Of a stretch of 64,000 nt of DNA, positions 45,757 to 53,146 are shown piece by piece (position 1 is the first letter of the stretch; the number at the start of each line of letters is the position of its first letter). The DNA is taken from the NCBI RefSeq assembly GCF_020103725.1, contig NZ_JAHXBG010000006.1, forward strand, positions 434,001 through 498,000. Reading direction: 5' to 3'. Source of the stretch: Hyalangium gracile (GTDB lineage: Bacteria > Myxococcota > Myxococcia > Myxococcales > Myxococcaceae). Made by a program: the position numbers and the translations under genes. The notes beneath the pieces are model-generated. The model searched no databases. It saw only the letters and a list, made by a program, of their open reading frames with translations, and had not been told where the DNA came from.

Positions 45757-47241
45757 ATGATTACCTTTCTCGTCACCTTCCTCGTCTCGCTGATGGTTGC
45801 CCTGGTGCTCACGCTCGTCGTGCGCAACCGGGCCCTGGCGTGGGGCTGGGTGGACCAGGCCAACTCCAGCCGCAAGGTGCACGCGCGCCCCATCCCGCGC
45901 CTGGGCGGCATCGCCATCGTCGCGGGCTTCTTCGCGCCGCTGTGTGCCCTGTTCCTCACCGACTCCGGCGTGGGCTACCTGTTCCGCTTCCACCAGGACC
46001 TCGTCTGGGGCCTGTTCTGTGGCGGTGCGGCCATCGCCGCGCTGGGCCTGTATGACGACCTGCGAGGCGCGGGGGCCCGGCTCAAGTTCTCCGTGCAGTT
46101 CGCCGTGGCCATCGCCCTCTACATGCTGGGCTTCCGCGTCGAGCTGATCGCCAACCCGTTCGGAGCGGAGCTCGCCCTGGGCGTCCTCAGCTTCCCGTTC
46201 ACCCTGCTGTGGATCGTCGGCGTCATCAACGCCATCAACCTCATCGACGGGCTGGATGGGCTGGCCGGGGGCGTCGCCTTCTTTGGCGTGGGCACCAACT
46301 TCATCCTCTCGCTGGTGCGCGGGGACGTCGTCATGTGCCTGCTGATGGCGGCCCTGGCCGGCGCCATCCTCGGGTTCCTCGTCTTCAACTTCAACCCGGC
46401 CTCCATCTTCATGGGCGACACCGGGAGCATGTTCCTCGGCTTCGTGCTCGCCGCCGTCTCCTTGAAGACGTCCACCAAGAGCGGCACCGCCGTCGCGATG
46501 CTCGTGCCCGTCATGGCCCTGGGCCTGCCCATCATGGACACCCTGCTGGCGATGATTCGCCGCTCGCTGCTGGGCCGGCCCATGTTCAGTGCGGACAAGG
46601 AGCACATCCACCATCGCCTCATGAGCCGGCTGGTGCTCAGCCACCGCTCGGCGGTGCTGGTGCTCTACGCCCTGTGTGGACTGTTCACCCTGACCGCGCT
46701 CGGGCTCAACTTCGCCAACAGCGCGCAGTCGGCCATGCTCCTGGTGGGCATGGCGGTCGTCATCTTCGTGCTCATGCGCAAGCTGGGCTACCTGGACCTG
46801 CACCGCGCAGGTGCCATGGGCGACGTCCGTCGCAAGAACATCCGCCTGCGCACGCTGGTGAAGGACCTCACCCGCGCCATTCGCGGCGCCCAGTCGCTCC
46901 AGCAGGTGTGGGACGCCGTGCGGCCGCTGGCCGGGGCCCTCGATGTCGCCCGCCTGGAGCTGCGGCTCCAGCACCAGCACGAGGGGCTCACGGAGGGTGT
47001 CGTCTTCGAGACCCAGCGCCCCGCGGGCTCCGCGCTGCCGCTGGATGTGCGCGTGGAGGTCAAGGAGGCAGAGGTGCAGCTCGGGTGGCTCAGCCTCTCC
47101 TGGCGCGATGGGCGCGCGGAGGTGAGCCGCGATGAGGAGCTGGCCGTGGAGCTGGTCGCTGACGCCGTGGCCGAGCGCGCCGCCAGCCTCATGGCCGAGG
47201 CCGCGGCCGAGCCGGGCCGCGTCGTCTCGCTGAGGCGGTGA
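45757..47241 (+). CDS. WecA/MraY-family sugar-1-phosphate transferase with long C-terminal extension
   Basis: 494 aa. The N-terminal ~340 residues have ~10-11 membrane segments and the family's cytoplasmic motifs: SSRKVHARPIPRLGG, LYDDLRGAGARLKF with the DD pair, INAINLIDGLDGLAGG with the catalytic Asp, FMGDTGS, and ADKEHIHHRLMSR, the WecA-type HIHH sugar-recognition motif. It should load a HexNAc-1-phosphate onto undecaprenyl phosphate and so start the repeat unit. Residues ~345-494 are extra compared with WecA (~360 aa). They look cytoplasmic and GAF-like (SLQQVWDAVRPLAGALDVARLEL ... LAVELVADAVAERAASL). The next gene overlaps by 4 bp. Confidence 0.9.
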   Translation: MITFLVTFLVSLMVALVLTLVVRNRALAWGWVDQANSSRKVHARPIPRLGGIAIVAGFFAPLCALFLTDSGVGYLFRFHQDLVWGLFCGGAAIAALGLYDDLRGAGARLKFSVQFAVAIALYMLGFRVELIANPFGAELALGVLSFPFTLLWIVGVINAINLIDGLDGLAGGVAFFGVGTNFILSLVRGDVVMCLLMAALAGAILGFLVFNFNPASIFMGDTGSMFLGFVLAAVSLKTSTKSGTAVAMLVPVMALGLPIMDTLLAMIRRSLLGRPMFSADKEHIHHRLMSRLVLSHRSAVLVLYALCGLFTLTALGLNFANSAQSAMLLVGMAVVIFVLMRKLGYLDLHRAGAMGDVRRKNIRLRTLVKDLTRAIRGAQSLQQVWDAVRPLAGALDVARLELRLQHQHEGLTEGVVFETQRPAGSALPLDVRVEVKEAEVQLGWLSLSWRDGRAEVSRDEELAVELVADAVAERAASLMAEAAAEPGRVVSLRR

Positions 47242-48281
47242 CGCGCTTGGGCGCCCGGGACTTCCTGGCGCTGCTTCGGGCCTGGCCGGACGCTCCGGCG
47301 AGCCCGCCCCCCGTGGATGCGGAGCGCTTCGTCAGAGCCACCGCGCGGCACGGGCTCGCGGGCTTCGCGGTGCATGCGGCGGAGCGGGCAGGGTGGGTGT
47401 TTCCCGAGGCCGCGAGCGAGCTCTTGCGCCGCGAGTCGATGAGCACCGCCGCGCGTGCCATCCGGGTCCATGCGCTCCTGCTGCGCTCGGTGGATGCGCT
47501 CGCCACGGTGGGGGTGGTGCCCGTGCTGCTCAAGGGCCCGGCGCTGGCCCGGAGGCTCTACCCGGAGCCCTTCCTCCGAGCCACCACCGATGTGGATCTG
47601 CTCGTGGCCGGGGCGCAGGTGGAGGCGGCCTCGCGCGCCCTGGAGGGCCTGGGGCTGGCGCGGGCGCCCGAGCGGCCGGGGCACGGCGGGGAGCACTCGC
47701 ACCACCGCGAGTTCCAGGGCCCGGCCGGGCTCGTCGAGCTGCACTTCCGCGCGCTCGTGGGCTACGGGCAGGCGCTGGAGGCCGACGCCCTGCTGGCCCA
47801 CGCCGAGGAGGCCGAGCTGGAGGGCCGCCGCGTGCGCTACCTCCGCGCCGAGGAGGAGCTGGTCTACCTGTCCCTCCACGCGAGCAACCACCTGCTCCAG
47901 CGGCTCTCGTGGCTGTTGGACTTGAAGCTGCTGCTGCTCGCGCACCCTCGGCTGCGGTGGCCGCTCGTGGTGGAGGTGGCGCGGGCCTCGGCGCTGCCGC
48001 ACCTGGCGTGGTACGCGCTGGAGGCGGCACGGCGGCTGCTCGGAGCGCCCGTTCCTTCCGAGGTGCTCTCGGAGCTGGCTCCGCCGCGCTGGCAGCGGCT
48101 CCTGGCCTCGCGGTTCTTCTCCGAGGAGCGGTTGCTCGGGACGGCGCTCGTCGAGCACAAGGCCGAGTGGGCCGCCGCGAAGCTCCTGCTCGCGCCTCGC
48201 GCGGGGCCCATGGCTCGCTATGCCGTGTGGCGGCTCGGAGAGGCCGTCCGTGCGCGGCTCCCCAGTGCCCTGCGGCGGTGA
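47238..48281 (+). CDS. Nucleotidyltransferase-fold protein (NTP_transf_5 type), active-site intact
   Basis: 347 aa from a GTG overlapping the WecA-like stop (GTGA). The core motif is VVPVLLKGPALARRLYPEP...RATTDVDLLV with K99, D118 and D120, the family's Lys and the metal-binding DxD. The remainder is helical and Leu/Ala-rich. Members are common in bacterial exopolysaccharide loci, but their substrate is not established. It is coupled to the initiating transferase. A second, degenerate copy lies at 49156. Confidence 0.78.
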   Translation: MTRLGARDFLALLRAWPDAPASPPPVDAERFVRATARHGLAGFAVHAAERAGWVFPEAASELLRRESMSTAARAIRVHALLLRSVDALATVGVVPVLLKGPALARRLYPEPFLRATTDVDLLVAGAQVEAASRALEGLGLARAPERPGHGGEHSHHREFQGPAGLVELHFRALVGYGQALEADALLAHAEEAELEGRRVRYLRAEEELVYLSLHASNHLLQRLSWLLDLKLLLLAHPRLRWPLVVEVARASALPHLAWYALEAARRLLGAPVPSEVLSELAPPRWQRLLASRFFSEERLLGTALVEHKAEWAAAKLLLAPRAGPMARYAVWRLGEAVRARLPSALRR

Positions 48282-48290
48282 GCGGGCGCG

Positions 48291-48977
48291 CTACTGCTTT
48301 CTCAGCACGAAGATGTGGCAGTCCCCGCCCTTGAGGCCTCGGAGCAGCGGCCCCACCAGTCGGGTGATGAGCCGGTTGAGCGGGCGGGTGCCCGTGGGGT
48401 GGGGCTGGTTGAAGGTGTGCTCCACGAGCTCGAAGCCGGTGTCCCGCAGCATCCGCTCGAGCATGAAGGTGTGGATCGGCGTGATGTGGGTCGGATCGTT
48501 GAAGCGCGGATCCCGGCCGAACATGCGCAGGTTCCCCGTGGCGAGGAACTGCAGCCGCGCGGGCACGTTCTCGATGTTGGGCGTGGTGAGCACCATCAGC
48601 CCCCGAGGCGCGAGCAGCTTGTGGCACTCGCGCAGGAAGGCGCGCGGGTTCTCCAGGTGCTCGATGACCTCGATGGCCGTGAGCCCGTCGAAGGGGCCCT
48701 GGAGTCGGGCGCTGAAGGGCTCGTTGAGGTCCGCGGCGATGAGGGGCGCCCCGGTGAAGCGATAGAAGGAGGTGTCCCGCTCGACGGCGGTGACGCTGTA
48801 GCCCAGGGAGACCAGGCGCGAGGCCCACGCCCCGGAGCCGGCACCGAGATCCACCATCCGCGCGGGCGCGGGCAGGTGACGCCGGAGGACGGCGATCACC
48901 GCGTCGTGCATGCCGGGGAGGGTGCGGGCCTGGAGTTCCGAGCGGCTCTCCGGTCCCTGGGCGGAGGTTGTGCTCAA
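48291..48977 (-). CDS. Class I SAM methyltransferase
   Basis: 228 aa from a TTG at 48977 with a strong AGGAG five bases upstream. In-frame ATGs at 49040 and 49109 give longer versions without ribosome-binding sites. SAM motif I MVDLGAGSGAWASRLV, motif II AVERD, GPFDGLTAIEVIEHLENP as motif IV, and GLMVLTTPNIEN. The C-terminus NRLITRLVGPLLRGLKGGDCHIFVLRK resembles Ubi-G-like enzymes of polysaccharide loci. Target unknown. It is convergent with the nucleotidyltransferase-like gene, 9 bp away. Confidence 0.8.
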   Translation of the reverse strand: MSTTSAQGPESRSELQARTLPGMHDAVIAVLRRHLPAPARMVDLGAGSGAWASRLVSLGYSVTAVERDTSFYRFTGAPLIAADLNEPFSARLQGPFDGLTAIEVIEHLENPRAFLRECHKLLAPRGLMVLTTPNIENVPARLQFLATGNLRMFGRDPRFNDPTHITPIHTFMLERMLRDTGFELVEHTFNQPHPTGTRPLNRLITRLVGPLLRGLKGGDCHIFVLRKQ

Positions 48978-49155
48978 GGCATCTCCTGAAGCGGGGGAGG
49001 GGCGCGGATGAAACCATGGCTCCCCCAGGTGTCCAATCATGGAAGGGCGTGCTCCCAGGACGTGTGGCACCCTCGGCGGGAGTGTCACCTGTCGAGGAAG
49101 GAGGCGCACGCACGCATTGCGTCCTGTGGGGTTATCTCGTTAAAGGTGCGCCACC

Positions 49156-50127
49156 ATGGCTCCCAGCCTGCTTGAGACCTTCCGCACCCTGTCCTCGTTC
49201 GATCCGCCGCGTGGCTCGCTGAGAGGCGCGCCCTGGGAGGAGTTCGTGGACTGGGCCATTGTCCAGGGGCTGGCGCCGCTGGCGGCCTACAACCTCGAGT
49301 ACCGGCTGGCCGGGGCGGACGCACCCGAGTGGGTACGGGAGCGGCTGCTCACCATCTACCAGGGCTCCGTCAACGACAACGTGATGAAGCTCGTGAACTT
49401 CAAGCAGATCGTCGACGAGCTGGAGGGCCGCAAGCTCGTGGTGATGGGGGCCGCCGCCTTCGCCGAGGCCGTCTACCCGCACGTGGGCTTCCGCCCGGTG
49501 CTGGACATCCACGTGCTGCTCAAGCGCGTGGACGTGGAGGGCTTCTCGGGCTACCTCTCCCAGCACCACTTCAAGACGGAGAAGGATGAGGCGGGCAGCG
49601 GCGCGGCGCGCATGCTGTCCGATGGGCGTACCGCCATCTACCTGTTCGCGGACGTGCTCGGGCCCGAGCGGCGCGAGGAAGTCCAAGGCATCTTCGAGCG
49701 CGCCCGGCCGTGGAAGGTGTACGGCCCGTCCATGTTCCGTCCGGACCTGGAGGACGCGGTGCTGCTGCTGTGCCTGGAGCAGGCGCGCCAGGGCTATCAG
49801 GTGCCGTGGCTGTCCTTCGTGGACCTGCGCGAGCTCATCACCGGCGCCACCTCCATGGGCAGCATCTACTCGCGTCCGGTGGACGTGGCGGCGCTGAAGG
49901 AGCGCGCGCGGGCCTGGCGGCTGGAGCGTGCGCTCTACACCTCGGTGTCCATCATCGGGCGGCTCTTCCCCGAGACGGCACCCGCCGTGGAGGCGGCCCG
50001 TCCGCCGCTGCGCCGCGCCACCCAGGAGCTGCTGAACCGGCTCGTGGTGGAGCCGGTGAGCGTGCCGGGAAGCCGAGGGGTGCTCCGAGGCGCGGACCGG
50101 CTCCGCCGCCTGCTCACCGGGCAGTGA
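49156..50127 (+). CDS. Degenerate nucleotidyltransferase-fold protein, paralogue of the 47238 gene
   Basis: 323 aa. The core segment LVVMGAAAFAEAVYPHVGFRPVLDIHVLLK aligns with VLLKGPALARRLYPEPFLRATTDVDLLV of the 47238 protein. The conserved Lys is Met (M97) and the second Asp of DxD is His (H119), so catalysis by the usual mechanism is unlikely. The rest keeps the helical architecture (LEDAVLLLCLEQARQGYQ, PWLSFVDLRELI). It may bind a partner or nucleotide without turnover. It is 105 bp upstream of the UDP-glucose dehydrogenase gene on the same strand. Confidence 0.72.
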   Translation: MAPSLLETFRTLSSFDPPRGSLRGAPWEEFVDWAIVQGLAPLAAYNLEYRLAGADAPEWVRERLLTIYQGSVNDNVMKLVNFKQIVDELEGRKLVVMGAAAFAEAVYPHVGFRPVLDIHVLLKRVDVEGFSGYLSQHHFKTEKDEAGSGAARMLSDGRTAIYLFADVLGPERREEVQGIFERARPWKVYGPSMFRPDLEDAVLLLCLEQARQGYQVPWLSFVDLRELITGATSMGSIYSRPVDVAALKERARAWRLERALYTSVSIIGRLFPETAPAVEAARPPLRRATQELLNRLVVEPVSVPGSRGVLRGADRLRRLLTGQ

Positions 50128-50231
50128 GCCCTCGCCCGCTCTCCTGTGGGGCCGGTGGAGGGCGGCTCTGGCTTCCCCTGGCGGGGCTCTCGGCGTAAGA
50201 GACGGGCGGCGCCAGTCGCCACGGGAGTCTC

Positions 50232-51533
50232 ATGCGCATCGCCATCATCGGAACGGGCTACGTCGGGCTCGTCGCGGGTACCTGCTTCGCGGACTCGGGC
50301 AATGACGTCGTCTGCGTGGACATCGACGAGCGGAAGATCCGCGCGCTCCAGGCAGGCGAGGTGCCCATCTACGAGCCGGGCCTGGAGGAGCTCATCCGCA
50401 ACAACGTGCGGGAGCGGCGGCTGTCCTTCACCACGGACCTGGCCACGGCGGTAGGGCCGTCGCAGGTGGTGTTCATCGCCGTGGGCACGCCCGAGGGCGA
50501 GAGCGGCGACGCGGACCTCCAGTACGTGCTGGCCGCGGCGGAGCAGATCGGCCGTGCCATGCGCCAGTACACGGTGGTGGTGGACAAGAGCACCGTGCCG
50601 GTGGGCACCGCGGACAAGGTGCGCGAGACGCTGGCCCGGGTGACGAAGGTGGAGTTCGACGTCGTCTCCAACCCCGAGTTCCTCAAGGAGGGCGCGGCGC
50701 TGGAGGACTTCCTCAAGCCGGACCGCGTCGTCATCGGGGTGGACTCGGAGCGGGCGCGCCGCATCATGGGCGAGCTGTACGCGCCCTTCGTGCGGACGGA
50801 GAACCCCATCTTCTACATGGACACGCGCTCGGCCGAGCTGACGAAGTACGCGGCCAACGCGATGCTGGCCACGCGCATCTCCTTCATGAACGACATGGCC
50901 GCGCTCTGCGAGAAGGTGGGCGCGGACGTGGACTTCGTGCGCAAGGCGCTGGGGGCGGACCGGCGTATCGGCTACCCGTTCCTCTTCCCGGGTGTGGGCT
51001 ACGGCGGCTCGTGCTTCCCCAAGGACGTGAAGGCGCTGGTGGCCACGGGCCGCGAGCACGGGCTGGAGTTGGACCTGCTGCGCGCGGTGGAGCGCACCAA
51101 CGAGCGGCAGAAGAAGCTGCTGGTGAACAAGGCGCTCAAGCACTTCGGCGGCTCGCTGGCGGGGCGCACCTTCGGGGTGTGGGGCCTGGCCTTCAAGCCG
51201 AAGACGGACGACATGCGCGAGGCGCCCTCCATCGAGGTGATCGAGGGGCTGCTGGGCAAGGGCGCGAAGGTGGTGGCGCATGACCCGGTGGCCGAGCGCA
51301 CCGCGCATCGCTACTTCGGAGACCGCATCCGCTACGCCTCGCTGCCCTACGAGGCGCTGGAGGGCGTGGACGCGCTCTTCATCGTCACGGAGTGGAACGA
51401 GTTCCGCCACCCGGACTTCGAGCGGATGAAGGCGCTGATGAAGGCGCCGGTCATCTTCGACGGGCGCAACATCTACGATCCGGCCCGGATGCGCGAGCTG
51501 GGCTTCACGTACCAGAACATCGGCCGTCCGTGA
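50232..51533 (+). CDS. ugd: UDP-glucose 6-dehydrogenase
   Basis: 433 aa, normal length. NAD-binding Rossmann motif IAIIGTGYVGLVAG at the N-terminus; central EFLKEGAALEDFLKPDRVVIG; catalytic cysteine C261 in GVGYGGSCFPKD; C-terminal WGLAFKPKTDDMREAPS of the UDP-binding domain. It oxidises UDP-glucose to UDP-glucuronate with two NAD+, so the polymer probably contains an acidic sugar or one derived from it. Its TGA overlaps the GTG of the following acyltransferase gene by 4 bp. Confidence 0.95.
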   Translation: MRIAIIGTGYVGLVAGTCFADSGNDVVCVDIDERKIRALQAGEVPIYEPGLEELIRNNVRERRLSFTTDLATAVGPSQVVFIAVGTPEGESGDADLQYVLAAAEQIGRAMRQYTVVVDKSTVPVGTADKVRETLARVTKVEFDVVSNPEFLKEGAALEDFLKPDRVVIGVDSERARRIMGELYAPFVRTENPIFYMDTRSAELTKYAANAMLATRISFMNDMAALCEKVGADVDFVRKALGADRRIGYPFLFPGVGYGGSCFPKDVKALVATGREHGLELDLLRAVERTNERQKKLLVNKALKHFGGSLAGRTFGVWGLAFKPKTDDMREAPSIEVIEGLLGKGAKVVAHDPVAERTAHRYFGDRIRYASLPYEALEGVDALFIVTEWNEFRHPDFERMKALMKAPVIFDGRNIYDPARMRELGFTYQNIGRP

Positions 51534-52714
51534 GCCAGGGCGAGACACGCGAGGCGCTCACCGGCCTGCGCTTCTGGGCCGCGCTGCACGTGGTGGTGTT
51601 CCACTTCGGAGGCGGCTGGTTCGAGGGCGCGCCCGGGTGGCTGACGGCCATCTACCAGTGCGGGTACGCCTCGGTGGGGCTCTTCTTCGTGCTCTCGGGC
51701 TTCGTGCTCGCCTACAACTACCTGGGGCCGGACGGGCGGATGACGGCGGAGCCGCGCGCCTTCTGGGCCGCGCGCATCGCGCGGGTGTACCCCGTGTATG
51801 TGCTCGCGCTGGTGCTGCTGGCGCCGCACGTCATCGCCGGCTCGATGGCGGCGAACAGCGTGGGGATGGCCGCCGCGAAGCTGGCGGTGGGTGGGGGCAG
51901 CGCGCTGCTGCTCGTCCATGCCTGGCTGCCGCCCGCGACGCTCTACTGGAACCCGCCGGGCTGGTCCGTCGCGGTGGAGGCGTTCTTCTACGCGCTGTTC
52001 CCGCTCGCGGCGGCGTGGGTGGGGCGGCTGCGGCGCGAGCGGCTCGGCTGGGCCTTGCTCGCGCTGTGGGGGATGGGGCTGCTGCCGTCGCTGCTCTACC
52101 TGGGCTTCGAGCCCGATGGCGGCACCGCCACCATCCTGTCGAGAGGCACCTGGCTCACGGTGCTCAAGTTCAACCCGGTGCTGCGCCTGCCCGAGTTCCT
52201 CATGGGGGTGGTGCTGGGCCGGCTCTTCGTCCTGGAGACGCCGGCGCAGGGGCGCTCGGGGACGTGGATGGCGACGGGCGCGGCGCTGCTCACGCTGGTG
52301 GCCTTCGCCTTCAGCCAGTCCCTGCCCTTTCCGCTGTTGCACAACGCGCTGCTGGCGCCGGTGTACGCGGTGCTGGTGTACGGGCTGGCGCGCGGGGGAG
52401 GGCCGCTCGGGTGGCTGCTGTCCCGGCCATTGCTGATCCGGCTGGGGGCGGCCAGCTACGCGCTCTACATCCTCGAGCACCCGGTCTGGCTGGCTGTGGG
52501 TTCCGTGGCGGAGTCACTGGCGCCCTGGGTGGACCTGCGCGGGTACCGGCCGCTGTTCGCCCTCTACCTGCCGGTGGTGCTGGGAGTGTCGGTGCTCTGC
52601 CACTGGCTCGTGGAGACGCCGATGCGCACGTGGGTGCGGCGAGCGCTCCAGCCGTGGGTGGAGCGACGCGGGCGGGCACCCGAGGGGGTAGCTGCCGGGA
52701 CGCCTCGGGCCTGA
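51530..52714 (+). CDS. OafA-type membrane O-acyltransferase (acyltransferase 3 family)
   Basis: 394 aa from GTG 51530, overlapping ugd. N-terminal EALTGLRFWAALHVVVFHFGGGW has the family Arg and active-site His. FFVLSGFVLAYNYLGPDG and PPGWSVAVEAFFYALFPL are further family motifs. About 10 membrane segments. It resembles the 35519 protein more than the 43247 one, judging from the shared LGFVLAYNYLG-type motif. It acylates a sugar residue of the polymer. Coupled to ugd, so the acceptor could be a glucuronate-containing unit. Confidence 0.88.
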   Translation: MSQGETREALTGLRFWAALHVVVFHFGGGWFEGAPGWLTAIYQCGYASVGLFFVLSGFVLAYNYLGPDGRMTAEPRAFWAARIARVYPVYVLALVLLAPHVIAGSMAANSVGMAAAKLAVGGGSALLLVHAWLPPATLYWNPPGWSVAVEAFFYALFPLAAAWVGRLRRERLGWALLALWGMGLLPSLLYLGFEPDGGTATILSRGTWLTVLKFNPVLRLPEFLMGVVLGRLFVLETPAQGRSGTWMATGAALLTLVAFAFSQSLPFPLLHNALLAPVYAVLVYGLARGGGPLGWLLSRPLLIRLGAASYALYILEHPVWLAVGSVAESLAPWVDLRGYRPLFALYLPVVLGVSVLCHWLVETPMRTWVRRALQPWVERRGRAPEGVAAGTPRA

Positions 52715-52718
52715 GGAC

Positions 52719-52991
52719 TCAGCGGGCCAGGCCGCAGGCCGTCTTGCCCTCGTCGGTCTCGATGGCCGCGCAGTCGCAGGTCTCCAGCTTCGCCTCGCAC
52801 GTGGCCTCGTCCTCGGCCGTGGGCTCCACGCGGGCCTCGTCGTTGGAGGCGCGGCGCACGCACAGCTCGCGCTCCACGGAGTTGGTGTTGCAGTCGCACA
52901 GCTGCTCGGAGAGCTGGCGGCAGGCACCCTTGCAGCCGGTGAGGCCGACGAGGGAGAGGGAGAGCACGGCGATTGCGGCAAGGCGGCGCAT
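52719..52991 (-). CDS. Small Cys-rich lipoprotein
   Basis: 90 aa from ATG 52991; an in-frame ATG at 53006 is also possible. Signal MRRLAAIAVLSLSLVGLTGC with lipobox LTGC (C20). The mature part has eight more Cys (C24, 32, 34, 44, 65, 72, 74, 86), probably disulfide-bonded. It is very acidic between 50 and 70. No family recognised. It lies convergent with the acyltransferase (5-bp gap) and divergent from the ligase/TPR gene. Confidence 0.7.
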   Translation of the reverse strand: MRRLAAIAVLSLSLVGLTGCKGACRQLSEQLCDCNTNSVERELCVRRASNDEARVEPTAEDEATCEAKLETCDCAAIETDEGKTACGLAR

Positions 52992-53146
52992 GGGCTGGCG
53001 GAACATGCCAGATGCCACCCCGGATGCAAGCCGAGTCCCACGTGAAATCTCGACCAGCGTGCATCCGGGACGCCTGCCTGCCCATGCTCCAGGGAGGAGT
53101 GGGTAGGAGGCCCTCTCGCTCCCATGCGATAGTCCCAGGCGCGTCC

